Below, piece after piece: positions 36,609 through 45,228 of a stretch of 64,000 bases of DNA. Position numbers and translations under genes: made by a program. Each line of letters begins with the position of its first letter. The first letter of the stretch is position 1. Under the pieces are notes generated by a model. The model did not search any database, was not told the DNA's origin, and saw nothing but the letters and a program-made list of their open reading frames with translations. This DNA is from Paraburkholderia silviterrae. GTDB lineage: Bacteria > Pseudomonadota > Gammaproteobacteria > Burkholderiales > Burkholderiaceae. Location of the stretch: the NCBI RefSeq assembly GCF_004353915.1, contig NZ_SMRP01000001.1, positions 857,472-921,471 of the forward strand, in the 5' to 3' direction.

Positions 36609-37982
36609 ATGAAGCCTTCCTCAACGCCGGCCACAAGCGGCACGAACGGTTCGAGCAGCGCACGCGAACCGCATCTCAAACGCACGCTCGGCCTGCCCTC
36701 GGTGCTGCTGTTCGGCCTCGCCTACATGGCGCCGCTGATCGTCTACGGCACTTACGGCGTGCTCGCCGGCGCGAGCCAGGACACCGCCGCGCTCGCCTAT
36801 CTCATCGCGCTCATCGCGATCGTGTTCACGGCGCTCAGCTACGGCAAGCTCGCGCGCCTGTTCCCCGTGGCGGGCTCCGCCTACACCTACACGCGCAAGA
36901 GCTTCAACGCGCATCTGGGCTTCATGATCGGCTGGGCCACGCTGCTCGACTACTTCTTCCTGCCGATGGTGATCTGGCTGATCGGCGCGGCCTATCTGAA
37001 CGCGGCCTTCCCGCATGTGCCCACGTGGATCTGGATCGTCTCGTTTATCGTGCTCACGAGCGGGCTGAACATTGTCGGCATCGAACTCGCCGCACGCTTC
37101 AACATCGTGCTGATGATCGTGCAGCTCGGCATTACCGCGATGTTCGTCGTGCTGTGCGTGCACTATGCCGCGGCAGCGGCGGGCCCCGGCGGCCTCATCG
37201 CCGCGCAGCCGTTCTTCCAGCCGCACGTGCCGCTGTCGGCCACGATGGCCGGCGCCGCCATCGCCGCGTATTCGTATCTCGGCTTCGACGCCGTTTCCAC
37301 GCTCACCGAAGAAACCATCGAGCCGGAAAAGAACATCCCGCGCGCCATCGTGCTGATCGCGCTGGTGGGCGGCGCGATCTTCGTGATCGCCGCGTACACG
37401 CTGCAGCTCGCGCATCCGGGCGCCGTGTTCAAGGACCCCGATTCGGCCGCGTTCGAAATCGCACGCAAAGTGGGCGGCGACATCTTCGTGACGATCTTCC
37501 TCGCCGGCCTGATCCTCGCGCAGTTCGCCTCCGGTATCTCGGCGCAAGCGAGCGTGGGACGTCTGCTCTACGCGATGGGCCGCGACGAAGTGCTGCCCAA
37601 GTCGATCTTCGGCTTCATTCACCCGCGCTTTCGCACGCCCGCCATCAACATCGCGATTGCCGGCGCCGTCGGCCTGATCGCGCTGAAGCTCGACGTGGCC
37701 ACGTCCACCTCGTTCATCAACTTCGGCGCGTTCCTCGCGTTCACCTCGGTGAACCTGTGCGTGATCCGCCAGTACCTCAGCCGCGCGCCCGGCACGCAAG
37801 GCTTCGGCGTCTTCGGCGGCATCGTGTTCCCGCTGCTTGGCGCCATCACGGACATCTGGTTGCTGGTCAGCCTCGAGAAGACCGCGATCATGCTCGGCGT
37901 GATCTGGTTCGTGCTGGGCCTCGCGTATCTCGGCTGGATCACGCGCTGCTTCCGCCGCGCGCCTCCGGAAATGGCCGTGTAA
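36609..37982 (+). CDS. APC-superfamily amino acid/amine permease
   Basis: 457 aa with 12 membrane helices. LKRTLGLPSVLLFGLAYMAP opens helix 1, YGKLARLFPVAGSAYTYTRK is the conserved helix 3 region, and GFDAVSTLTEETIEPEKNIP the helix 6-7 loop. It should import an amino acid or amine with H+ across the inner membrane. The ATG at 36609 follows CTGGAGACAACTGCATC. A short GC hairpin (36511-36528) lies between it and the nitrilase gene, 190 bp upstream. Confidence 0.91.
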   Translation: MKPSSTPATSGTNGSSSAREPHLKRTLGLPSVLLFGLAYMAPLIVYGTYGVLAGASQDTAALAYLIALIAIVFTALSYGKLARLFPVAGSAYTYTRKSFNAHLGFMIGWATLLDYFFLPMVIWLIGAAYLNAAFPHVPTWIWIVSFIVLTSGLNIVGIELAARFNIVLMIVQLGITAMFVVLCVHYAAAAAGPGGLIAAQPFFQPHVPLSATMAGAAIAAYSYLGFDAVSTLTEETIEPEKNIPRAIVLIALVGGAIFVIAAYTLQLAHPGAVFKDPDSAAFEIARKVGGDIFVTIFLAGLILAQFASGISAQASVGRLLYAMGRDEVLPKSIFGFIHPRFRTPAINIAIAGAVGLIALKLDVATSTSFINFGAFLAFTSVNLCVIRQYLSRAPGTQGFGVFGGIVFPLLGAITDIWLLVSLEKTAIMLGVIWFVLGLAYLGWITRCFRRAPPEMAV

Positions 37983-38337
37983 GACAGACTGCCGCTGGCG
38001 GCATCCACTCGCGCCCGCTCACGCGGCGAGCACGAGTGCGAGTGTGAGTGTGTGTGTGAGTGGCGATGCCGCTCCGCAAGCCGCCGCGTACGGTGGATCG
38101 AATCGGGCTTTCGCATCGCGCGAAAGCCCGATTTTTTATTCGCAGGTCGCGTGCAGGCGCGGGATTCGTGCGCCCCAGGCGCTTCGGCACGGTGCGTGCG
38201 CCGCGTAACGGCCTGCGCGGTTGCACGATTGCGGGGTCGGGGTGAAACAAGCGTTCGGTCACGCGGACCCGAACCGAACTACAATGCATGCCGTCCTCCG
38301 ATTTGCAGGCACGTTCGTCGCCTCGTTAGTACGCACC
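37983..38337. other. Intergenic region with GT-rich simple repeat and terminator
   Basis: 355 bp without a gene. It holds a GAGTGTGAGTGTGTGTGTGA simple repeat at about 38035-38062 and the terminator at 38101-38137. The last 200 bp lead into the lipoprotein gene; no clear promoter stands out. Confidence 0.5.
38101..38137 (+). terminator. Rho-independent terminator after APC permease
   Basis: A perfect 14-bp stem AATCGGGCTTTCGC / GCGAAAGCCCGATT with a five-base loop and TTTT following. Confidence 0.93.
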
Positions 38338-39579
38338 ATGCCCCGTTTTTCAAGAGTTGCCCCGTTCCTGCTGATTTCGCTCGCCGCCGCCCTCAGCGCC
38401 TGCTCGTCGACCAAGCCCGCGTTTCAAGACGACCAGCTGTTGAGCAGCGCCCCGAGCCCGTTCTCGCACGGCTTCAACAACGCCAGCACCGATGCCTGTG
38501 AGGCCTCGCGCCGCGCATTGCTGAGCCAGGGCTACATGACGACGATGACGCGCAACGACACCGTCGACGCCACCAAGAACTTCCAGCCGACGGTCGACCA
38601 GCACATCGTCGTGGAAGTGCACGTGGTCTGCACCCCCGCCGACGCGACGAACACGAGCATGGTCTACGTGAATGCCGTGCAAAACGGCTATACGCTCAAG
38701 AAGAGTGCGACGTCGGCGAGCGTGGGGCTGTCGATTCTCGGGTCGGTCTCGCTGCCGATCCATTCGAACAGCGACGAAATGGTGAAGGTCTCGAGCCAGA
38801 CGATCCAGTCGGACGCGTTCTACAAACGCTTTTTCGATCTGGTGGGGCGCTATCTGAACACGGTCGCGCGCAGCGAGCCGGTGCCGGGCAGCGGCGATAT
38901 CAAGTCCACGCCGTTGCCGCCGCCGCTGGAGCCGGACCCGATGCTGATCAACACAGCGGCGCCGGGCGCTTCCGCGGCGCCTGCGGCAGCCGCCGCAGCG
39001 GCTGCTGCCGCGGCGACCGGGGCGGCAGTGCTGCACACCGGCGTGCCGCCCGCGACGCCCGTGCAAGGTTCGCAAGCGGCGGCGCCTGCTGCCGCGGCAA
39101 GCGGCGTGCACGCGGTCTTCCCGGCGTCGCCCGCCTCGCAGGCGACGCTGCTCACGCCGGTCTTGCCAGCGCCGGCTGCATCTGCACCCGCTGCGGCGAC
39201 GAGCCCGGCTTCGTCGCCCGCTGCTGCGAGTGCGCCTGCCGGGGCCAATCGTGCCGCGCAGCCGGGCGCGGCTGCAGCGCCGGCTTCTGGGGCTTCCGCA
39301 ACTCAGGCGGCTGCGTCAGCCTCCGGCGCTTCCGCAACTCAAGCGGCTGCACCGGCCTCCGGCGCTACCGCGGCTCAGGCGGCCGCGCAGCCCGCTGCGG
39401 CGTCGGCTGCCGCACCCGCAGCCACCGCAACGGCACCCTCGAGCGCTACGCATTCGGGGACAGCCACTTCCTCGCCGGCACCCGCCGGCGGTACGCAAAA
39501 CGTCGTGGCGGCCAACGCGTCAGGAGCGGCCAACGCGCCCGCCTCGAACTCCGCACCGGCCGCAGCCACGACGCACTAA
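38338..39579 (+). CDS. DUF2242 lipoprotein with alanine-rich C-terminal half
   Basis: 413 aa. The signal peptide ends in the lipobox LSAC (lipidated C22). Residues 25-190 are a DUF2242 domain (CEASRRALLSQGYMTTMTRN; GYTLKKSATSASVGLSILGS), common in Burkholderiales and of unknown function. From about residue 205 to the end the protein is almost only Ala, Pro, Ser, Gly and Gln, including three 12-residue repeats of ASGASATQAAA type. No charge directs it to the inner membrane (S at +2), so it should sit in the outer membrane with a flexible tail. Confidence 0.87.
   Translation: MPRFSRVAPFLLISLAAALSACSSTKPAFQDDQLLSSAPSPFSHGFNNASTDACEASRRALLSQGYMTTMTRNDTVDATKNFQPTVDQHIVVEVHVVCTPADATNTSMVYVNAVQNGYTLKKSATSASVGLSILGSVSLPIHSNSDEMVKVSSQTIQSDAFYKRFFDLVGRYLNTVARSEPVPGSGDIKSTPLPPPLEPDPMLINTAAPGASAAPAAAAAAAAAAATGAAVLHTGVPPATPVQGSQAAAPAAAASGVHAVFPASPASQATLLTPVLPAPAASAPAAATSPASSPAAASAPAGANRAAQPGAAAAPASGASATQAAASASGASATQAAAPASGATAAQAAAQPAAASAAAPAATATAPSSATHSGTATSSPAPAGGTQNVVAANASGAANAPASNSAPAAATTH
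39283..39390 (+). repeat. Three tandem 36-bp repeats in the lipoprotein tail
   Basis: Units at 39283-39318, 39319-39354 and 39355-39390 encode ASGASATQAAAS, ASGASATQAAAP and ASGATAAQAAAQ. In-frame length change here would not disrupt the gene. Confidence 0.85.
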
Positions 39580-39702
39580 GGCCCCACTAAGCGCCCCACG
39601 GTGCGCCCACCCGCGCGCACCGAACAACAGCGCCAGCACACCCGGTTCGGGTGCCTGCCCGGGCATCCGGTGAATGCCCCACAAGCCAGACGCGCGGCGC
39701 GC

Positions 39703-40335
39703 CTAGCGCAAGCCCGCCATCATCGCCCCCATGCCCACCAGCAAGCTCCCCATCAGCCGGTTGACCGCGCGCAGGCGCCGGGGCCGCTGCAGCACATGGC
39801 GCAGCCGGTGCGAGAACAGCGCCATCGACGCCACACCGCCCGCGAACAGCAGCGCGAACGTCGCCGCCAGCACGAGGTACTGCCGGTTCGCGCTCCAGGG
39901 CGCATCCGCGCTGATGAACTGCGGGAAGAACGACGGAAAGAACAGCAAGGTCTTGGGATTGAGCCCCGAGGTGGCAAACCCGCGCCAGAACAGATCCCGC
40001 CGGGAAGTGAGCGCCTGCTCCGCAGGCTCGGCGCCGGTCTCGCCCCCGAGCGTGCGGCTGCGCCATTGCTTGCAGCCGAGCCATACGAGATAGGCCGCGC
40101 CCACCCAGCGCAGCACGGTAAGTGAGTGTTCACTAATGAGCAGCAGCGAATTCAGGCAGAGTGCCGTGAAAACGAGCTGCAGCAAAACCGCGAGCGTGCC
40201 GCCCCAGACGCAAGGCAGCGCGCGCCGCCAGCCGGCGTGCAGCGCGTGGCTCATCGTAAGTACGTTGACGGGACCGGGGGTATAGACGAGGACCAGCGCG
40301 GCGGCGAGAAACGACAAATACAGCTGGAGCGACAT
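39703..40335 (-). CDS. LysE/RhtB-family amino-acid exporter, divergent from lrp
   Basis: 210 aa, about six helices. ALVLVYTPGPVNVLTMSHAL is the family start and SGLNPKTLLFFPSFFPQFIS the second block. The ATG at 40335 fixes the usual N-terminus, though no good ribosome-binding site is visible. It is divergent from an Lrp/AsnC regulator, the classic pairing for amino-acid exporters. A terminator-like hairpin lies in the leader, 60-90 bases before the start. The substrate is unknown. Confidence 0.88.
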   Translation of the reverse strand: MSLQLYLSFLAAALVLVYTPGPVNVLTMSHALHAGWRRALPCVWGGTLAVLLQLVFTALCLNSLLLISEHSLTVLRWVGAAYLVWLGCKQWRSRTLGGETGAEPAEQALTSRRDLFWRGFATSGLNPKTLLFFPSFFPQFISADAPWSANRQYLVLAATFALLFAGGVASMALFSHRLRHVLQRPRRLRAVNRLMGSLLVGMGAMMAGLR

Positions 40336-40395
40336 TTCTGGGAGTTCTGGCGAAAACGTGGTGACGGACGGCGCTTGAGGATCAAAAACCGGCAA

Positions 40396-40422
40396 CAAAA
40401 AACCGCGCTTGAGGCGCGGTTT
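40396..40422 (-). terminator. Leader terminator/attenuator upstream of lysE
   Basis: On the minus strand, stem AAACCGCGC / GCGCGGTTT with a five-base loop, running into a T6 stretch. It comes before the exporter start and after no other minus-strand gene, so it looks like a premature terminator in the exporter leader. Confidence 0.65.
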
Positions 40423-40663
40423 CAAATGCCATCTGCCCGATCGGACGTCGCTGGCTGCGTGATGAACGCGCGCAACGCCCAATGGCCGCCGCAGGGTGCA
40501 ACGGAAACCGGCTCTGACGGTCCACCGCGGCTCGTGGCTGCGGCGGCGCAGCCCAACGCGAGGAGGTGGCCGCGTGGGTCGTGCCGGGCAAGAAAGCATG
40601 GGGAAAATATACCGGGGATGAGCCTGTAAAGGCTTCCTGTTTTCGGGTAAATGGCCCCTATTT

Positions 40664-40713
40664 GCGGAATCTTCTTCCGCTAGAATGGCAATTCCCTGTA
40701 GAGAATTCCATTC
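40664..40713. promoter_or_regulatory. Lrp-type operator candidates
   Basis: Two adjacent inverted repeats: GCGGAA-TCTTC-TTCCGC at 40664-40680 and a 31-bp dyad at 40683-40713 with arms GAATGG(C)AATTC / GAATTCCATTC, ending four bases before the lrp ATG. Lrp proteins bind phased AT-rich dyads, so autoregulation and control of lysE are likely. Confidence 0.65.
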
Positions 40714-40716
40714 ATC

Positions 40717-41199
40717 ATGAGCACCCGCGAACGCCCGCCCAAAACGCTCGACAACCAGGACCGCAAGATCCTGCGTGCGCTCCAGCAAAACGCCCGCCTT
40801 TCCAACGCCGAGCTGGCCGAGCAGGTTGGCATGTCGACCACGGCGTGCTGGAACCGCACGCGCCAGCTCGAAGCCGACGGCTACATCGACGGCTATGTCG
40901 CGCTCGTGAACCAGCGCAAGCTGGGTTTCGCCGATATCGTGATTCTCGAAGTCACGCTAGACCGCCACGAAGACGACGCGCTCGCGCGCTTCGGCTCGGA
41001 GCTCGCGGCGCTGCCCGAGGTGCTGGAGGCGTATCTCGTCTCCGGCGAATACGATTACTGGATCAAGGTGGCCGTGGACGGCACAGCGGGCTACGAGCGC
41101 TTCCTGCGCGAGAAGCTCTATCGCATTTCGAGCATCCGGCATAGCCGCTCGATGTTCGCGCTGCGCTGCATGAAGGACGTGGCGTCGATGCAGGTGTGA
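40717..41199 (+). CDS. Lrp/AsnC-family transcriptional regulator
   Basis: 160 aa. The helix-turn-helix is at about 10-65 (LDNQDRKILRALQQNARLSN, AELAEQVGMSTTACWNRTRQ), followed by a RAM ligand domain (VLEAYLVSGEYDYWIKVAVD). Such proteins bind an amino acid and often switch on an exporter encoded opposite, here the LysE gene at 39703-40335. Confidence 0.95.
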   Translation: MSTRERPPKTLDNQDRKILRALQQNARLSNAELAEQVGMSTTACWNRTRQLEADGYIDGYVALVNQRKLGFADIVILEVTLDRHEDDALARFGSELAALPEVLEAYLVSGEYDYWIKVAVDGTAGYERFLREKLYRISSIRHSRSMFALRCMKDVASMQV

Positions 41200-41257
41200 G
41201 CCTGCTCAACGCGCCACACTAATTAGTTCGGTATCCATATCAAATCTTCCACGTAGC

Positions 41258-41974
41258 TCACGCATCCGGCGAGCGCGCCCCGCTCGCGCGCAGAATCATC
41301 TTCACAACCTCTTCAGTCGTGGCTTCGAAGCTCGCGGCGGAAAGCGCGCGCTTGCCCGCGAGCGCGCGAATCTGCGCTTCGAAATCCGCGTAATGCTGCG
41401 TGGTCGCCCAGATCATGAAGAGCAGCGTCTTCGGCTCCACCGGCGCGAGCAACCCTTCGTCGATCCAGCGCTCGATCAGTTGCACGCGCGACTCCATCCA
41501 CGGCTTCACGCGCTTGAGCAGAATGTCCTGCATGTGCGTGGCGCCGCTGATGATCTCGTTCGCCCACACCTTCGAGCCCAGCGGCCGGCGCCGCGAAAGC
41601 TCCATCTTCGCGCGCACGTAGCCGCCTATCGCGACGACCGGGTCGTCGCTCGCGTCGAAGGTGTCGGCGGCGGCATTCCATTCCTCGAACAGGTCGTCGA
41701 GCACGCGCCAGTAGAGCGCAAGCTTCGTAGGGAAGTAGTAATGCAGATTGGCCTTGGGCAAACCAGCACGCTCGGCGATCAGCGCCGTGCTCGCGCCCTC
41801 GAAGCCGCGTTCCGCAAAAACCGCCTCTGCGCATGCCAGCAAATGCGTTTCGTTCGACGCGCGGATCGACGCCTTGCGGCGCGGCTTGTGCGTTGCATCA
41901 GCGTCGTCGCGCACGCTCGCAGTCGTGCGCATTGCAAGGTTCGCGGCTGGCGTTTTCGTGTCGTCGTCGCGCAT
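41258..41974 (-). CDS. TetR-family regulator, RutR-like, of pyrimidine catabolism
   Basis: 238 aa. The helix-turn-helix is at about 40-90 (ERGFEGASTALIAERAGLPK, ANLHYYFPTKLALYWRVLDD), and the C-terminal domain is of the RutR/YcdC type (SKVWANEIISGATHMQDILL; FMIWATTQHYADFEAQI). RutR in E. coli binds uracil. It is divergent from the pyrimidine degradation operon, so it is its likely repressor or sensor. ATG 41974 is preferred over a TTG at 41992. Confidence 0.88.
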   Translation of the reverse strand: MRDDDTKTPAANLAMRTTASVRDDADATHKPRRKASIRASNETHLLACAEAVFAERGFEGASTALIAERAGLPKANLHYYFPTKLALYWRVLDDLFEEWNAAADTFDASDDPVVAIGGYVRAKMELSRRRPLGSKVWANEIISGATHMQDILLKRVKPWMESRVQLIERWIDEGLLAPVEPKTLLFMIWATTQHYADFEAQIRALAGKRALSAASFEATTEEVVKMILRASGARSPDA

Positions 41975-42318
41975 GGCATTCGGTCCGCTCAAGGATGGAA
42001 AGGCGTCGCGCGCATCGTCCGCCGCGCAACACCGGTTTCATTGTAGTCATGACGTAAGCACAACGTGCGTATGCACATGACGAACCTCAGGGTAAACCTG
42101 CGCGCCGTGTGTGCGCTTTCACGCACTGCAACATCGATGGCACGCTTTTCGCTCGTAACACCGCATTGAATTCCCGAAGTTTATCGGCTACAACCTGTCC
42201 AATCGGACAGGATTCGACTAACGCAGTTCAACGGCGTAGACCCACCGGCTCGACGCATGCACCGTAGTAGCGCAATGCGCCCCGGACGATGGCACGAATG
42301 CTCAACAGGAGAGCACGC
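41975..42318. promoter_or_regulatory. Divergent control region of the pyrimidine cluster
   Basis: 344 bp without a gene. It contains a perfect palindrome CCTGTCC-AATC-GGACAGG at 42194-42211, 107 bp before the hydrolase ATG, which is a good candidate operator for the divergent TetR protein. AT content rises around 42040-42190. Confidence 0.65.
42194..42211. promoter_or_regulatory. TetR operator candidate
   Basis: A perfect 7-bp inverted repeat with a four-base centre, CCTGTCC-AATC-GGACAGG. It differs from the E. coli RutR consensus (TTGACCAnnTGGTCAA), so the regulator would have its own specificity. Confidence 0.6.
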
Positions 42319-43584
42319 ATGAACACAGTAAGCGAAGCCGCGCTGACCACCGCGATTCACGTGAATGGTCAGCGTCTCTGGGACAGCCTCATGGAGATGG
42401 CGAAGATAGGCGCGACCGCGAAAGGCGGCGTCTGCCGTCTCGCGCTCACCGATCTCGACAAACAGGGCCGCGACCTCATCGTGAAGTGGGCGAAGGAAGC
42501 GGGCTGCACGGTGAGCGTCGATCAGATGGGCAACGTCTTCATGCGCCGCGCGGGCCGCAACAACGACCTGCCGCCGGTGATGACCGGATCGCACGCCGAC
42601 TCGCAACCCACGGGCGGCCGCTTCGACGGCATCTACGGCGTGCTCGGCGGCCTGGAAGTGATCCGCTCGCTCAACGACCATGGCATCCAGACCGAGCACC
42701 CGATCGAGACGGTGATCTGGACCAACGAGGAAGGCTCGCGTTTCGCGCCCGCCATGGTGGCGTCCGGCGTGTTCGCGGGCGTGTTCACGCTCGATTACGG
42801 TCTCTCGCGCAAGGACGTGGACGGCAAGACCATCGGCGAAGAACTGCAGCGCATTGGCTATGCGGGCGAGCTGCCGTGCGGCGGGCGCAAGATTCATGCG
42901 GCGTTCGAGCTGCACATCGAACAAGGGCCGATACTCGAGGCCGAGCACAAGACCATTGGCGTCGTGACCGATGCACAAGGCCAGCGCTGGTACGAAGTCG
43001 TGCTCACGGGCCAGGAGGCGCACGCGGGCCCCACGCCCATGCCGCGCCGGCGCGATGCGCTGCTCGGCGCCTCGCGCGTGGTGCAGCTCGTCAACGAAAT
43101 CGGCCTGCGTCATGCGCCGCTCGCATGCTCGACGGTCGGCATGATGCAGGTGCATCCGAACTCGCGCAACGTGATTCCGGGCCGCGTGTTCTTCACCATC
43201 GACTTCCGCCATCCGGAAGACGAAGTGCTCGCAAAGATGGACGCCGAGCTGCGCGAAGGCATCACGAAGATCGCGGAGCAAGGCAAGCTCGAAGCCCAGG
43301 TCGAACAGATCTTTTATTACGCGCCGGTGCCGTTCGACAAGGCCTGCGTGAAGTCCGTGCGCGCGGCGGCCGAACGCTTCGGTTATTCGAACCGCGACAT
43401 CGTCTCGGGCGCGGGCCACGACGCGTGCTATCTCGCGACGGTCGCGCCCACTTCGATGGTGTTCGTGCCGTGCATCGATGGCATCAGCCATAACGAAGTC
43501 GAAGACGCGACCCAGGAATGGATCGAGGCCGGCGCGAACGTGCTGCTGCACGCGATGCTCGAACGCGCCTGCGAGCCTGGCTGA
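42319..43584 (+). CDS. M20-family amidohydrolase, beta-ureidopropionase type
   Basis: 421 aa. Zinc-site residues appear in TGSHADSQPTGGRFDGIYGV and WTNEEGSRFAPAM, and FELHIEQGPILEAE is the family's third block. The group includes N-carbamoyl-beta-alanine hydrolase, N-carbamoyl-L-amino-acid hydrolase and allantoate amidohydrolase. Because dihydropyrimidinase and dihydropyrimidine dehydrogenase follow, the last step of reductive pyrimidine degradation (N-carbamoyl-beta-alanine to beta-alanine, CO2 and ammonia) is the best assignment. AGGAGA precedes ATG 42319. Confidence 0.9.
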   Translation: MNTVSEAALTTAIHVNGQRLWDSLMEMAKIGATAKGGVCRLALTDLDKQGRDLIVKWAKEAGCTVSVDQMGNVFMRRAGRNNDLPPVMTGSHADSQPTGGRFDGIYGVLGGLEVIRSLNDHGIQTEHPIETVIWTNEEGSRFAPAMVASGVFAGVFTLDYGLSRKDVDGKTIGEELQRIGYAGELPCGGRKIHAAFELHIEQGPILEAEHKTIGVVTDAQGQRWYEVVLTGQEAHAGPTPMPRRRDALLGASRVVQLVNEIGLRHAPLACSTVGMMQVHPNSRNVIPGRVFFTIDFRHPEDEVLAKMDAELREGITKIAEQGKLEAQVEQIFYYAPVPFDKACVKSVRAAAERFGYSNRDIVSGAGHDACYLATVAPTSMVFVPCIDGISHNEVEDATQEWIEAGANVLLHAMLERACEPG

Positions 43585-43735
43585 CGCGGCTTAGGCGGCT
43601 GACGCAACACGAGCATCACGAGCATCGCGAGCGGCCATAGAGCCGCGTAGCCAACCCGCTGTTTCCCCACGTACCGGCTGCCGCGCACCGCGCGCAGCCG
43701 GCGGACCCGTGTTTTGCCTCGCAAGGAGCATCCGG

Positions 43736-45121
43736 ATGTCCCACTCGAACTCGCGTGCCACGCATGGCATCGCCGCAGGACGCCTTGGCGCAGAGGAACT
43801 CGGCTGCAATTTCGCCGATGTCTCTCCGCCCCTTTCCGCCGACGCCGCCGTGGTCGCCGCCGACCGCTGCCACTATTGCTACGACGCGCCCTGTGTCGCG
43901 GCCTGCCCCACCGGCATCGACATCCCGAGCTTCATCCGCAAGATCGGCAACGGCAATCTCAAGGGCGCGGCGCGCGATATCCTGAGCGCCAATCCGCTCG
44001 GCGGCATGTGCTCGCGCGTGTGCCCCACCGAGATCCTCTGCGAAGGCGCCTGCGTACGAAATCATCAGGATGGCGAACCGGTTCGGATCGGCGCGCTGCA
44101 GCGCCATGCCACCGACTTCCAGATGGCGCGTGAAGCCGCGGGCGCGGAGCCGCTCTTCAAGCGCACGAGCGAGACGGGGCGGCGCGTGGCCGTGGTCGGC
44201 GCCGGTCCCGCGGGGCTCGCGTGCGCGCATACGCTCGCGCTGGCCGGGCATGCCGTCACGGTGTTCGACGCGCGCGAGAAGCCCGGCGGGCTCAGCGAAT
44301 ATGGCATTGCCGCGTACAAGACCGTCGACGACTTCGCCCAGCGCGAAGTCGAGTGGCTGCTCTCGGTCGGCGGGATCTCGATCGAGCAAGGCAAACAATT
44401 GGGCCGCGATCTCAAGCTCGAGGCGCTGCGCGAGACCTTCGACGCGGTGTTCATCGGCATCGGCTTGGGCGGCACGCAGGCGCTTCGCATCGAAGGCGAG
44501 GCGCTCGAGGGCGTGCGCGACGCCGTCGATTTCATTGCGCAACTGCGCGAGGCGCGCGACCTGGCCACGCTGCCCGTGGGCCGCCGCGTCGTGGTGATCG
44601 GCGGCGGCAACACCGCCATCGACGCCACCGTGCAAAGCCGCAAGCTCGGAGCCGAGCACGTCACGCTCGCGTACCGGCGCGGCAGCGCCCAGATGAGCGC
44701 CACATGGGCGGAGCAGGAATTCGCACGCACCCAAGGGGTGACGATCGTCGAGTGGATGAAGCCGCTGCGGATTGTGGGCGCGGGCCGAGTCGAGGCCGTC
44801 GAATTCGAGCGCACAGCGCTCGACGCGAATGGCGCGCTGCAAGGCACCGGCGAGATCGAGCGCATCGAAGCCGACATGGTGCTCAAGGCAATCGGCCAGA
44901 AACTGCTGCCGGCAGGGCTGGAAGCGTTGCAATTGACCGATGGCGGCGTGCGCATCGCCGTGGATGCCGATGGCGCGACCTCGCTCGAAGGCGTCTGGGC
45001 CGGCGGCGATTGCGCGGGCCACGGCGCCACCGATCTCACCGTGCAGGCCGTGCAGGACGGCAAGCTCGCCGCGCGCGCGATAGACCGCTACCTCGCCGCG
45101 CAGGCCGTGAAAGCGGCGTGA
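43736..45121 (+). CDS. preT: Dihydropyrimidine dehydrogenase, PreT subunit
   Basis: 461 aa. The N-terminal region binds Fe-S clusters (DRCHYCYDAPCVAACPTGID and GMCSRVCPTEILCEGACVRN), and two nucleotide sites follow: FAD at VAVVGAGPAGLACAHTLALA and NAD(P) at VVVIGGGNTAIDATVQ. It should pass electrons between NAD(P)H and the PreA subunit for the first step of uracil/thymine reduction. AAGGAG precedes ATG 43736. preA follows 107 bp downstream. Confidence 0.95.
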   Translation: MSHSNSRATHGIAAGRLGAEELGCNFADVSPPLSADAAVVAADRCHYCYDAPCVAACPTGIDIPSFIRKIGNGNLKGAARDILSANPLGGMCSRVCPTEILCEGACVRNHQDGEPVRIGALQRHATDFQMAREAAGAEPLFKRTSETGRRVAVVGAGPAGLACAHTLALAGHAVTVFDAREKPGGLSEYGIAAYKTVDDFAQREVEWLLSVGGISIEQGKQLGRDLKLEALRETFDAVFIGIGLGGTQALRIEGEALEGVRDAVDFIAQLREARDLATLPVGRRVVVIGGGNTAIDATVQSRKLGAEHVTLAYRRGSAQMSATWAEQEFARTQGVTIVEWMKPLRIVGAGRVEAVEFERTALDANGALQGTGEIERIEADMVLKAIGQKLLPAGLEALQLTDGGVRIAVDADGATSLEGVWAGGDCAGHGATDLTVQAVQDGKLAARAIDRYLAAQAVKAA

Positions 45122-45228
45122 GCCGCACAAGCACGACGCGTACACCCGATAAAACGAACGCCCCATGTTTTGCATGGGACCGGAGCGAGCACCCAAGCGC
45201 TCACTCCGGATCGACAAGGAGCCGCATC

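Larger units (their letters stand above)
40336..40716. promoter_or_regulatory. Divergent lysE / lrp control region
   Basis: 381 bp without a convincing gene. It has the dyads at 40664-40713 next to lrp and a leader hairpin at 40396-40422 next to lysE. If the lysE promoter lies beside the dyads, the transcript has a leader of roughly 300 bases. Confidence 0.6.

Noticed and set aside
43616..45217. A 533-codon minus-strand open frame
   Set aside because: Antisense to preT, which has complete Fe-S, FAD and NAD motifs.
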